Of a stretch of DNA of 17,958 nucleotides, positions 7,879 to 14,502 are shown one piece after another. The first letter of the stretch is position 1. Each line of letters starts with the position of its first letter. Below the pieces are notes generated by a model. The model was not told the origin of the DNA, ran no database searches, and was given only the letters and a program-made list of their open reading frames with translations. This DNA comes from Anaerolineales bacterium (GTDB lineage: Bacteria; Chloroflexota; Anaerolineae; Anaerolineales; UBA11657), in the NCBI GenBank assembly GCA_947503585.1, contig CANNEJ010000002.1, positions 1 to 17,958 on the forward strand. Reading direction: 5' to 3'. Made by a program: the position numbers and the translations under genes.

Positions 7879-9297
7879 ATGCAATCAAGGGCCCAGCCGC
7901 ACGCGACCGCTAAAACTTTACTGGCAGCAGCACTGGTGTGGGTGCTGTTATCCGGCTGCGATTCGCTGGCAGCAAGCTTTGCGCCTTCTCCCGTGCCCGT
8001 GATCACAGCTACGCGCAAGCCCACGCGCACTGCAACCGCCACCATCACCAGCACACCCACTATCACCATTACACCCAACGGCACGGCGGAGCCAAACGCC
8101 AGTGCAGCGCCCGGCACCACACCCGGCCAGCCCCAAGCCGGCACTGAAGCTGCAACTGCCACAGCCACGCCCGGCGCCACAATTACGGTTACGCCCACGG
8201 CTATCGGTGGTGGTGGCCGCGTTGTGTTTACCTCCAACCGTGACAACCCGGCCTCTGAAGACATCTACATCATGGAAGCCGCCAGCGGCGCCGCCGGCCG
8301 ACTGACGGACAACCCCGCCCGCGACATTTATCCCAAATGGGCGGATGGCGGCCGCAAGCTGGTATTTGCATCCAACCGCGATGTGAATTTTGAAATCTAC
8401 AGCATGCAGAACAACGGGCTGGACCAGATCCGCCTCACCAACAACCCGGCGCATGACACTTACCCGGCTTGGTCAGATGCGCAGCAGCTGATTGTGTTCG
8501 CATCCGACCGTGACGGCAACTTTGAGATTTACACCATGAAGCTGGACGGCAGTGACCAGCGGCGCCTAACCAACAGCAGCGCCAACGATAGCTGGCCGGT
8601 ATGGTCGCCGGACGGCCGCACAATCATCTTTCAATCATTGCGCGACGGGAACTGGGAGCTGTACAGCATGGCCGTGGACGGCGGCAGCCAGATGCGCCTT
8701 ACAGTTAACGAGTCGGATGATGCCTTCCCGGCTTGGTCCGCTGATGGCAGCATGGTTGCCTTTGTTTCATACCGCGATGGCAGCGCAGAGATTTACCAGA
8801 TGAGCGCCAGTGGCACCGGGCAAACACGCATCACCAACAGCTCGGCGGACGACAGTTATCCGGCGTGGTCGCCGGATGGTGCTTTGCTGCTTTTTGTATC
8901 AGACCGCGACGGCAACTTTGAGGTTTACACCACGCGCACGGATGGCACCGCGCAAACGCGCCTTACCAACAACCCGGGCTTCGACTCTTACCCGGAATGG
9001 GAGCCGCAGAAATCCGCGGCCGGCGCGCCGGCAGCCGGCTTGCCAACCGCTGCCGTGGCAACAGCCATTGCCACGCCGGCTGCTCCAACGCTGGCGCCGG
9101 CATCGGTAACAACCCTGCCCACTGCTACGCCAGCTTCCGTTACAGTGGTGCCATCCGCCACCCGCACCGCGCCGGCGCCGATAGCTGTTACGCCTGCCCG
9201 GACTGCTACGCCGGCTTCAATTACAGCCGTGCCGTCCGCCACAAAATCTGTGCTGCCGGCTGCCACAGCCGGTCCTACCCCCACTCCTAAAGGCTAG
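7879..9297 (+). CDS. PD40/TolB-like beta-propeller lipoprotein
   Basis: The 472-residue product begins with a lipoprotein signal: a hydrophobic stretch, then LLSG-Cys27. The mature protein would be lipid-anchored outside the membrane. A Thr/Pro/Ala-rich spacer (about 38-110) leads to six repeats of about 44 residues (114-376). Each has the pattern 'FxSxRDGNxEIYxM...RLTNxxxxDxYPxWSPDG' typical of PD40/TolB propeller blades, so they should close a six-bladed propeller. Residues about 380-472 are again Thr/Pro/Ala-rich low-complexity sequence. The ATG at 7879 is used because the ATG at 7875 soon meets a stop. No good ribosome site is visible; AAGG at 7860 is far away. A Pal/TolA partner is not seen, so a true Tol role is unlikely. 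Binding of peptides or glycans is a guess. Confidence 0.88.
   Translation: MQSRAQPHATAKTLLAAALVWVLLSGCDSLAASFAPSPVPVITATRKPTRTATATITSTPTITITPNGTAEPNASAAPGTTPGQPQAGTEAATATATPGATITVTPTAIGGGGRVVFTSNRDNPASEDIYIMEAASGAAGRLTDNPARDIYPKWADGGRKLVFASNRDVNFEIYSMQNNGLDQIRLTNNPAHDTYPAWSDAQQLIVFASDRDGNFEIYTMKLDGSDQRRLTNSSANDSWPVWSPDGRTIIFQSLRDGNWELYSMAVDGGSQMRLTVNESDDAFPAWSADGSMVAFVSYRDGSAEIYQMSASGTGQTRITNSSADDSYPAWSPDGALLLFVSDRDGNFEVYTTRTDGTAQTRLTNNPGFDSYPEWEPQKSAAGAPAAGLPTAAVATAIATPAAPTLAPASVTTLPTATPASVTVVPSATRTAPAPIAVTPARTATPASITAVPSATKSVLPAATAGPTPTPKG
9121..9242 (+). repeat. Imperfect 41-base repeat inside the lipoprotein tail
   Basis: Two 41-base units, 9121-9161 and 9202-9242, differ at only a few bases and lie 81 bases apart (27 codons). 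They encode TATPASVTVVPSAT and TATPASITAVPSAT. A shorter related piece (APASVTTLPT) comes just before. This looks like in-frame duplication within the Thr/Pro tail. Confidence 0.75.
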
Positions 9298-10832
9298 GCC
9301 GCATCTTCTCGCGCGAGCGCTGCCAGCGCGCCAAACTCCGCAGCCAGCGCGGGGTACAGCGCCTGATAGCGCGGGTAGTAGCGCGCATAGGCTGTGGCTG
9401 CGGCGCCCGCGGTTACCCGCTCCGTAACCGTAATGGTGGCTTGCGCCGCCTGCGCAACATCTGCAAAAACTCCGGCACCCACGCCGGCCAGCAGCGCCGC
9501 GCCAAAGGCCGCGCCCTCGGCCACATTAATTGTCGCAATCTCAGTGCCAAAAATGTCCGCTAGCATCTGGCGCCAAAGCACACTGCGCGCGCCGCCGCCG
9601 GACGCGCGCACTTGCGCCGGCTCAATCTGCAGCGCGCGCATCAGCTGTAGCGAGTCGCACAACCCGTAGCTCACCCCCTCCAGTACGGCGCGCGTCAGGT
9701 GCGCCTTGCCGTGGCGCACGGTAAGTCCCACAAATGCACCGCGGGCATCCGGGTCGGGGTGCGGCGTGCGTTCGCCCGTGAGGTATGGCAAAAACAGCAG
9801 CCCCTCGCATCCGGGGGCCACACCCGCCGCGCTCTCGGTGAGCAGCTCGTACACATCACGCCCGGCCGCCGTTGCGGCTTGCTGCTCAGGCTGCCCCAGC
9901 GTGTCCCGGTACCAGCGCAGGCTGCCCGCAGCGGACAGCATCACGCCCATCAAATGCCACATGCCGGGCACTGCATGGCAGAATGCGTGCAGCCGGCCCT
10001 GCGGCTCCACGCGGTATGAGTTGCTGGCAGCAAACACCACGCCGGACGTTCCCAGTGTGGCGGACACTAGCCCTTCACTTACGATGCCGGCACCCACGCC
10101 CTGCGCTGCCTGATCGCCGGCGCCGCCCACCACGGGTGTGCCTGCCAGCAAGCCGGTGAGTTGTGCGGCGGCGGCGCTGATGCGCGCCGTCACCACCGGC
10201 GACTCGCTAACCTCCGGCAGCCAGGCGCGCGGAATGTGCAGCGCTTGCAGCATCTCGTCCGACCACGCGCGCCGGCCCACATCAAACAGCGAAGTGCCGG
10301 ATGCATCCGACACCTCGCCAAAATATTCGCCCGTTAGTTTGTAGCGCAGGTAGTCTTTGGGCAGCAGCAGCTTGCCGATGCGTGCATAGTTGTGCGCCTC
10401 ATGCTCCCGCACCCAGAGCAGCTTGGGTGCGGTAAAGCCGGTGAGTGCCGGGTTGCCGGTAAGCTGCAGCACGCGCGCCGCACCCACCGCCTGTGTGATT
10501 GCCGCGCACTGCGCTGCCGTGCGCTGGTCGTTCCACAATATGCACGGGCGAATGACCGTGCCTTGCGCGTCCAGCAGGGTGAGGCCGTGCATCTGGCCCG
10601 TCAGACCCACGGCGGAAATCTCCGCTGCGCGCACCTGTGCCTGCTGCAGCACCGCTTGGACCGTGCTGATGGTTGCCTGCCACCACAGTTCTGGATCCTG
10701 CTCTGTCCACTGCGGGCGTGGCGTAGCGTAGCCATACTCGCTGCTGCTCACAGCCAGTACGCGCCCGCGCTCGTCCACCAGCAGCGCCTTGGTGGCGGTG
10801 GTGGAGGTGTCTATTCCCAGCAGGCAGGCCAT
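9294..10832 (-). CDS. xylB: Xylulokinase (FGGY carbohydrate kinase)
   Basis: Xylulokinase phosphorylates D-xylulose with ATP to xylulose 5-phosphate, feeding the pentose phosphate pathway. The 512-residue product has the family length. It shows LLGIDTSTTATKALL with Asp8 in the first phosphate-binding loop. The xylulokinase-type QMHG (80-83) is followed by CILWNDQR (97-104). The catalytic base is Asp240 in GGAGDQAAQGVGAG, and TLGTSG (259-264) lies in the second ATPase half. The C-terminal part has RASGGGARSVLWRQMLAD. QMHG plus WNDQR favours xylulose over glycerol or gluconate. The ATG is 4 bases after the stop of the DUF4380 gene, so the two are probably translationally coupled. The stop codon shares CTAG with the stop of the convergent lipoprotein gene. 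No xylose isomerase gene lies in the window. Confidence 0.92.
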   Translation of the reverse strand: MACLLGIDTSTTATKALLVDERGRVLAVSSSEYGYATPRPQWTEQDPELWWQATISTVQAVLQQAQVRAAEISAVGLTGQMHGLTLLDAQGTVIRPCILWNDQRTAAQCAAITQAVGAARVLQLTGNPALTGFTAPKLLWVREHEAHNYARIGKLLLPKDYLRYKLTGEYFGEVSDASGTSLFDVGRRAWSDEMLQALHIPRAWLPEVSESPVVTARISAAAAQLTGLLAGTPVVGGAGDQAAQGVGAGIVSEGLVSATLGTSGVVFAASNSYRVEPQGRLHAFCHAVPGMWHLMGVMLSAAGSLRWYRDTLGQPEQQAATAAGRDVYELLTESAAGVAPGCEGLLFLPYLTGERTPHPDPDARGAFVGLTVRHGKAHLTRAVLEGVSYGLCDSLQLMRALQIEPAQVRASGGGARSVLWRQMLADIFGTEIATINVAEGAAFGAALLAGVGAGVFADVAQAAQATITVTERVTAGAAATAYARYYPRYQALYPALAAEFGALAALAREDAA

Positions 10833-10836
10833 GGCG

Positions 10837-11757
10837 CTACGCCGCCAGCGGCGCCGGCAGGTGCGGCAGTATATGCGCGGTCACATCGGATTCGTGCGCC
10901 ACGGGCGGCACATCACGCACTAAGTGCCAGTGCTCCACATGCTCTACGCTCGCACCGGGCTGCAGCGTTGCCAGCGGCCCCAGGCTTTCCAGCTCCAGTA
11001 TTCGCGCATCGGTGTAAGTTTCAAATGAACAGCCGCGATCCGGATATTCGGCGGCGGGCAGGAACGGGAAGCTTTTAATAAACAGCTGCCCGGCGCGCCA
11101 GTAGGCTGCCCAACCGGCGGGCACCGGACCGCCCGCTTTTTGGGGGGTTTTGGCGGACGGATCCTGGCGCAGAAGCACATAGCGGCTGCCCCAGGTCCAG
11201 CGCGCATCGCGCATGTCTGTGTAAGACCACAAACTCAGGCTGCCGGTGGGCAATAGGTCGGCACTGTGGCTGCCGCGCGGTGGCAGCGGAAACGCCGCCA
11301 CGCCGCCGGCTGCCATCACTGTAATGGCCCACGGCGCCAAAGTCACCGGCCATAAGTTTTGGTTGGTAAGGCGGTGGCGCAGCGTCGCCTGCGTCGAATG
11401 CGGGTCCAGCGTTAGCTGCAGCTCTTTTTGGATGCCCGTGGTTGGTTCGGTGGGCTGCGTAAGGTGGATGCCGTTCTCCAGCGCTTGCACGTGTACTGGC
11501 GTGTTGTCCGGGTGGTATGTGCGCGGCTGCGACTCCGGTGCGTGCCACAGCCGGTGGCCGCCGTAGTTGCGCCACTCCGTTCCGCCGGTCTTGCCCAGCG
11601 TGTCGGGCAGTTCGCACAATACGTTCTCGCCACCCGCAAATGCAAAGCGCATCACGCGCGGCCCCACATCGCTGGTGGCAACCAGTTCCACGCTGCTATT
11701 GCGCAGCCGCCAGCATGCCGGCCAGCCGCCGTAGGAAATTTTTTCGATGATTGTCAT
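10837..11757 (-). CDS. DUF4380 (aldose-1-epimerase-like) protein
   Basis: The 306-residue product resembles DUF4380 proteins, which have a galactose-mutarotase-like beta-sandwich. Visible marks are ELVATSDVGPRVMRFAF near the N-terminus and EWRNYGGHRLWHAPES (about 81-96), the best-kept DUF4380 motif. The later SFETYTDARILELESLGP also fits an epimerase-like fold. There is no signal peptide or membrane helix. It lies directly upstream of xylB with a 4-base gap. This suggests a sugar ring-opening or anomer-conversion step feeding xylulokinase, but no catalytic activity is established for the family. The ATG has no strong ribosome site. An inverted repeat about 65 bases upstream (11825-11842) may be its operator. 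The fold-level call is good; the function is inferred. Confidence 0.75.
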   Translation of the reverse strand: MTIIEKISYGGWPACWRLRNSSVELVATSDVGPRVMRFAFAGGENVLCELPDTLGKTGGTEWRNYGGHRLWHAPESQPRTYHPDNTPVHVQALENGIHLTQPTEPTTGIQKELQLTLDPHSTQATLRHRLTNQNLWPVTLAPWAITVMAAGGVAAFPLPPRGSHSADLLPTGSLSLWSYTDMRDARWTWGSRYVLLRQDPSAKTPQKAGGPVPAGWAAYWRAGQLFIKSFPFLPAAEYPDRGCSFETYTDARILELESLGPLATLQPGASVEHVEHWHLVRDVPPVAHESDVTAHILPHLPAPLAA

Positions 11758-11824
11758 GTGCTGCGCTCTGAACGCGCTGCCTCCGCTGGTGCAAAATTAA
11801 TAAGGGTGAGCGCTGCTGTGATGC

Positions 11825-11842
11825 GCGCATAATACCATGCGC
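11825..11842. promoter_or_regulatory. Inverted repeat, possible operator of the DUF4380-xylB pair
   Basis: GCGCAT, 6 bases, then ATGCGC. The arm at 11825-11830 sits inside the perfect palindrome ATGCGCGCAT (11821-11830). On the minus strand the repeat covers TATTAT (11834-11829), a possible -10 box about 70 bases before the DUF4380 start. A dimeric sugar-responsive repressor would bind such a site, but no regulator gene is in the window. Confidence 0.35.
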
Positions 11843-11883
11843 ACGTAGGGCTGCTGCATGTCCGCGGGCAGCAGCAGCCAGCA

Positions 11884-11905
11884 GCCGGATGGCAGCCCGT
11901 CCGGC
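11884..11905. other. GC-rich hairpin before the SET-fusion promoter
   Basis: GCCGGA (11884-11889) pairs with TCCGGC (11900-11905), and GG/CC pairs could extend the stem inside the loop. It lies upstream of the plus promoter and so outside that transcript. Its role is unknown. Confidence 0.35.
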
Positions 11906-11943
11906 GGCAGCCAAACCCCCAACCTTAAAGTTTTAAAAATTCG

Positions 11944-11972
11944 TTGACTTTTTAAATCTAATCGGGTATTCT
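11944..11972 (+). promoter_or_regulatory. Sigma-70-type promoter of the ATP-grasp-SET gene
   Basis: TTGACT (11944-11949), exactly 17 bases, then TATTCT (11967-11972). It is preceded by an AT-rich block (11924-11943) that could act as an UP element. This predicts a start near 11979 and a leader of about 134 bases before the ATG at 12113. Confidence 0.7.
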
Positions 11973-12112
11973 CTACGTACGCTGCTCAATTGGTCTGTGT
12001 GAATTACCCCCAGCGCGTCCGAGCCCCATTCTGTTTGTCCCCGGGTCAAAGTCAACTTCGCATCGGTGGTGCCGGCTAACCGCCTGCCCCCAAGGAACAA
12101 CTTTCGGTTTTT

Positions 12113-13648
12113 ATGAAGATTTGCATTCTCAACGTTTGTTACGAAGATTCTATTTCGCCCATTAAGGAGTATGAGCTGCAGTCCGACCCCGGACGCTGGC
12201 TTGACGGCCATGAGTGTGAGCTGCACCTGATCAAGAAATCCACGGCTGTGCGCCAGGTGCATGAACTGGCGCGCCAAAACTTTGACCTGTTCATTAACTT
12301 GTGCGACGGCGCATGGGACGAGGACCGGCCGGGCATCGAAGTGGTGCAGGCGCTGCAGCGGCTGGGTGTGCCGTTCACCGGCGCTGGCGCCGGCTTTTAC
12401 GAGCCAACGCGTGAAGAAATGAAGCTGGTTTCGCACTATTGGGGAGTCAACACGCCGGCTTATATGCATGTGAGCGGGGTCGAAGACATCAAGCTGGCAG
12501 CCAAGGCGCTGCGCTATCCGTTGATTGTCAAGCACCCCAATAGCTATAACAGCATTGGCCTCACGCGCGAGTCGCGTGTTACCAATGCGGCTCAGCTGCA
12601 GGTGCAGGCCAAGCGCATGCTTGAGGCATTTGGCGGCGCCCTGGTGGAAGAATTTGTGGAGGGGCGTGAATTCACTGTGCTGGTTTCTGAAAACCCGCGA
12701 GACGCGCTTTCCCCGCTGGCCTACCAGCCCGTGGAATTCAGCTTTCCAAAGGGCGACACTTTTAAGCACTTTGACCTGAAGTGGGTGAACTACGCCGGCA
12801 TGCAGTGCAAGCCGGTGCGTGACCGGGAGCTGGCTGAACGCCTGAAGGACGCTTCGCGCAAGCTTTTTGTGGGGCTCAACGGCACCGGTTACGGGCGCTG
12901 CGACCTGCGCCTGAATGCAGCCGGCGAACTGTTCATGCTGGAAATCAACCCCCAATGCAGCATCTTTTATCCTCCCGAGCAAGCTGGCAGTGCGGATTTT
13001 ATTTTGCTCAATGACCCCGCCGGCCACCGCGGATTTTTAGACTCGATAATGGAATGTGCACAGCTGCGCTCCCGCAAAAATAGCCAGGCGTGGACGCTGC
13101 AGTTCAACAGCCAAAGCCAGTTTGGCATGTATGCTGCGCACGAGCTGCGAGCCGGCGAGCTGATTGTGGCGTTTGAAGAAACGCCCCACACGCTGGTGAG
13201 CAAGACGCACGCCATGCGCAAGTTCAGCCGCCAGCAGAAGCGCTGGTTCGGACAATTTGCCTATCCGCTGTCTGATGACACCTACGTCACGTGGAGCGAG
13301 AATGCCGTGGACTGGAAACCGCTCAATCACTCCTGTGACCCAAGCGCCTGGCTGGAGGGGCTGAATGTGGTGGCGCGCCGGCCCCTAAAGCGCGGCGACC
13401 ACATAACATTAGACTACGCCACTTTTTATACGGATCAGATGCCACAATTTGCGTGCAATTGCGGCGCGGCCAATTGCCGTGGCGTTATACGCGGCACCGA
13501 TTACAAAAAGGCATTTGTGGCCCAGTACGGAGAACATATTTCCGACTTTGTACGCACCAAGCGCCTGGCTCTAAACGGCGCGGCACAGCCGCAAACGGAA
13601 ATGCTGCCGGCCAAGCGGCCGCGGCGCGCGCTCACGGCCAGCGCCTGA
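12113..13648 (+). CDS. ATP-grasp (D-Ala-D-Ala ligase-like) and SET methyltransferase fusion protein
   Basis: The 511-residue product joins two enzymes. Residues 1-310 are an ATP-grasp ligase of the Ddl type, with LFINLCDGAWDEDRPG (59-74), Lys140 and the glycine-containing loop in IVKHPNSYNSIGL, and LVEEFVEGREF (177-187). Its metal ligands are Asp264 (RCDLRL), Glu277 and Asn279 (MLEINPQ). Where Ddl has NTxPGMT, this has NPQCSIFYPP, so D-Ala is unlikely to be the acceptor. Residues about 328-462 are a SET domain with QFGMYAAHELRAGE, NHSCDP (405-410), LDYATF (Tyr435) and a post-SET CNCGAANC (Cys448, 450, 455). With Cys408 these could hold zinc. The tail KRPRR is basic. The gene has its own strong promoter. 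AAGGA lies 16 bases before the ATG, which is long spacing. Both active sites look intact; the substrates are unknown. Confidence 0.88.
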   Translation: MKICILNVCYEDSISPIKEYELQSDPGRWLDGHECELHLIKKSTAVRQVHELARQNFDLFINLCDGAWDEDRPGIEVVQALQRLGVPFTGAGAGFYEPTREEMKLVSHYWGVNTPAYMHVSGVEDIKLAAKALRYPLIVKHPNSYNSIGLTRESRVTNAAQLQVQAKRMLEAFGGALVEEFVEGREFTVLVSENPRDALSPLAYQPVEFSFPKGDTFKHFDLKWVNYAGMQCKPVRDRELAERLKDASRKLFVGLNGTGYGRCDLRLNAAGELFMLEINPQCSIFYPPEQAGSADFILLNDPAGHRGFLDSIMECAQLRSRKNSQAWTLQFNSQSQFGMYAAHELRAGELIVAFEETPHTLVSKTHAMRKFSRQQKRWFGQFAYPLSDDTYVTWSENAVDWKPLNHSCDPSAWLEGLNVVARRPLKRGDHITLDYATFYTDQMPQFACNCGAANCRGVIRGTDYKKAFVAQYGEHISDFVRTKRLALNGAAQPQTEMLPAKRPRRALTASA

Positions 13649-13652
13649 CACC

Positions 13653-13670
13653 GGCGCCGCAACCGGCGCC
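13653..13670. terminator. GC hairpin after the ATP-grasp-SET gene
   Basis: GGCGCC (13653-13658) and GGCGCC (13665-13670) with a 6-base loop form a stem 4 bases after the stop codon. No T-run follows, so termination is uncertain. The element is also a direct repeat of CCGGCGCC. Confidence 0.35.
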
Positions 13671-13763
13671 ATGCAAGTAATACCGCGCCGTCCGCATTGG
13701 CTGCACCAGCCGGCGGGCGGCGGATTTATTTAAGCCGGACCAGGTCAACAGCGGGGGGTGTTC

Positions 13764-14420
13764 ATGCCTGGAAAGTTGATTGAATTTGAAAGTGCCGGAG
13801 TCCCGCGCAGCGCCTATCTGGCATTGCCCGCCACACCCGCAACTGCGGGCGTGCTCGTTATTCAAGAGTGGTGGGGACTGGTGCCGCACATCAAAAATGT
13901 GGCTGACCGCTTTGCCGCAGCGGGCTACGCCGCGCTGGCGCCGGACCTGTACAACGGCCGCGCTGCCACCGAACCAAACACAGCCCAAAAGCTGATGCAA
14001 GCGCTGAATATTGAGCAGGCCGCCGCCGATATGGCTGCAGCGGCTGCATTGCTGCGCACGATGTGCAAACGCGTGGGCTGTGTTGGCTTTTGCCTGGGTG
14101 GCGGCCTCACGCTGCAGCTGGCAGCGCTGGGTGTGATTGATGCGGCCGTGCCCTACTATGGCGTGCTGCGCAGCGCGCCGGATTGGCAGGGCGTGCGCTG
14201 CCCCATCCTTGGCCACTACGCCGCGCAAGACAGCGCCACCGACGCTCTGCCCGAACTTCAGGCCGCACTCGCCGCTGCCGGAACGCCGGCGCAGTTTCAC
14301 ATTTATCCCGGCACGGGCCACGCCTTCTTCAATGATGAACGCCCGCAGGTTTACAACGCCGCAGCTGCGCTGCTCTCATGGCAGCGCACCCTGCAGTTCC
14401 TTGGGGAAAAATTGGCGTAG
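13764..14420 (+). CDS. Dienelactone hydrolase family protein
   Basis: This alpha/beta hydrolase family includes the dienelactone hydrolase of chlorocatechol breakdown, but most members act on other esters or lactones. The 218-residue product has the family length. It shows QEWWGL (34-39) with Glu35, the nucleophile elbow GFCLGG (108-113) with Cys110, then Asp156 (HYAAQD) and His186 (YPGTGHAFFN). This is the complete Cys-Asp-His triad. There is no signal peptide, so it is cytoplasmic. The frame opens at GTG 13758, but ATG 13764 is preceded by GCGGGGGG at a good distance and is preferred. It lies 115 bases after the SET-fusion gene on the same strand, so a shared transcript is possible but not shown. 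No aromatic-degradation genes are nearby, so the substrate is open. Confidence 0.9.
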   Translation: MPGKLIEFESAGVPRSAYLALPATPATAGVLVIQEWWGLVPHIKNVADRFAAAGYAALAPDLYNGRAATEPNTAQKLMQALNIEQAAADMAAAAALLRTMCKRVGCVGFCLGGGLTLQLAALGVIDAAVPYYGVLRSAPDWQGVRCPILGHYAAQDSATDALPELQAALAAAGTPAQFHIYPGTGHAFFNDERPQVYNAAAALLSWQRTLQFLGEKLA

Positions 14421-14426
14421 TGCCGC

Positions 14427-14482
14427 GCCCGCTGCGCATACAACGCGCAGTGCGGGCTGGCAGCCGCCAGCCGGCGGCTGCC
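14427..14482. terminator. Two strong hairpins between convergent genes
   Basis: The first is GCCCGCTGCGC (14427-14437) against GCGCAGTGCGGGC (14445-14457), with a 2-base bulge and a 7-base loop. The second is GGCAGCCGCC (14459-14468) against GGCGGCTGCC (14473-14482), a perfect 10-bp stem with a 4-base loop. They fill the gap between the hydrolase gene (plus) and the LysM gene (minus), as a two-way terminator would. Neither has a T-run. Confidence 0.6.
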
Positions 14483-14502
14483 GCAGGGCAGCTACGGGAT
14501 GG

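Larger units (their letters stand above)
11758..12112. other. 355-base divergent regulatory region
   Basis: This separates the DUF4380-xylB pair (minus) from the ATP-grasp-SET gene (plus). It holds an inverted repeat (11825-11842), a GC hairpin (11884-11905), an AT-rich block (11924-11943), a near-consensus plus promoter (11944-11972) and a long leader of about 130 bases. I see no ORF with coding character and no riboswitch I can name. Confidence 0.6.

Noticed and set aside
11933..13027. 364-codon minus-strand frame opposite the ATP-grasp-SET gene
   Set aside because: It is antisense to well-kept ATP-grasp motifs and runs through the mapped promoter; no domain or ribosome site.
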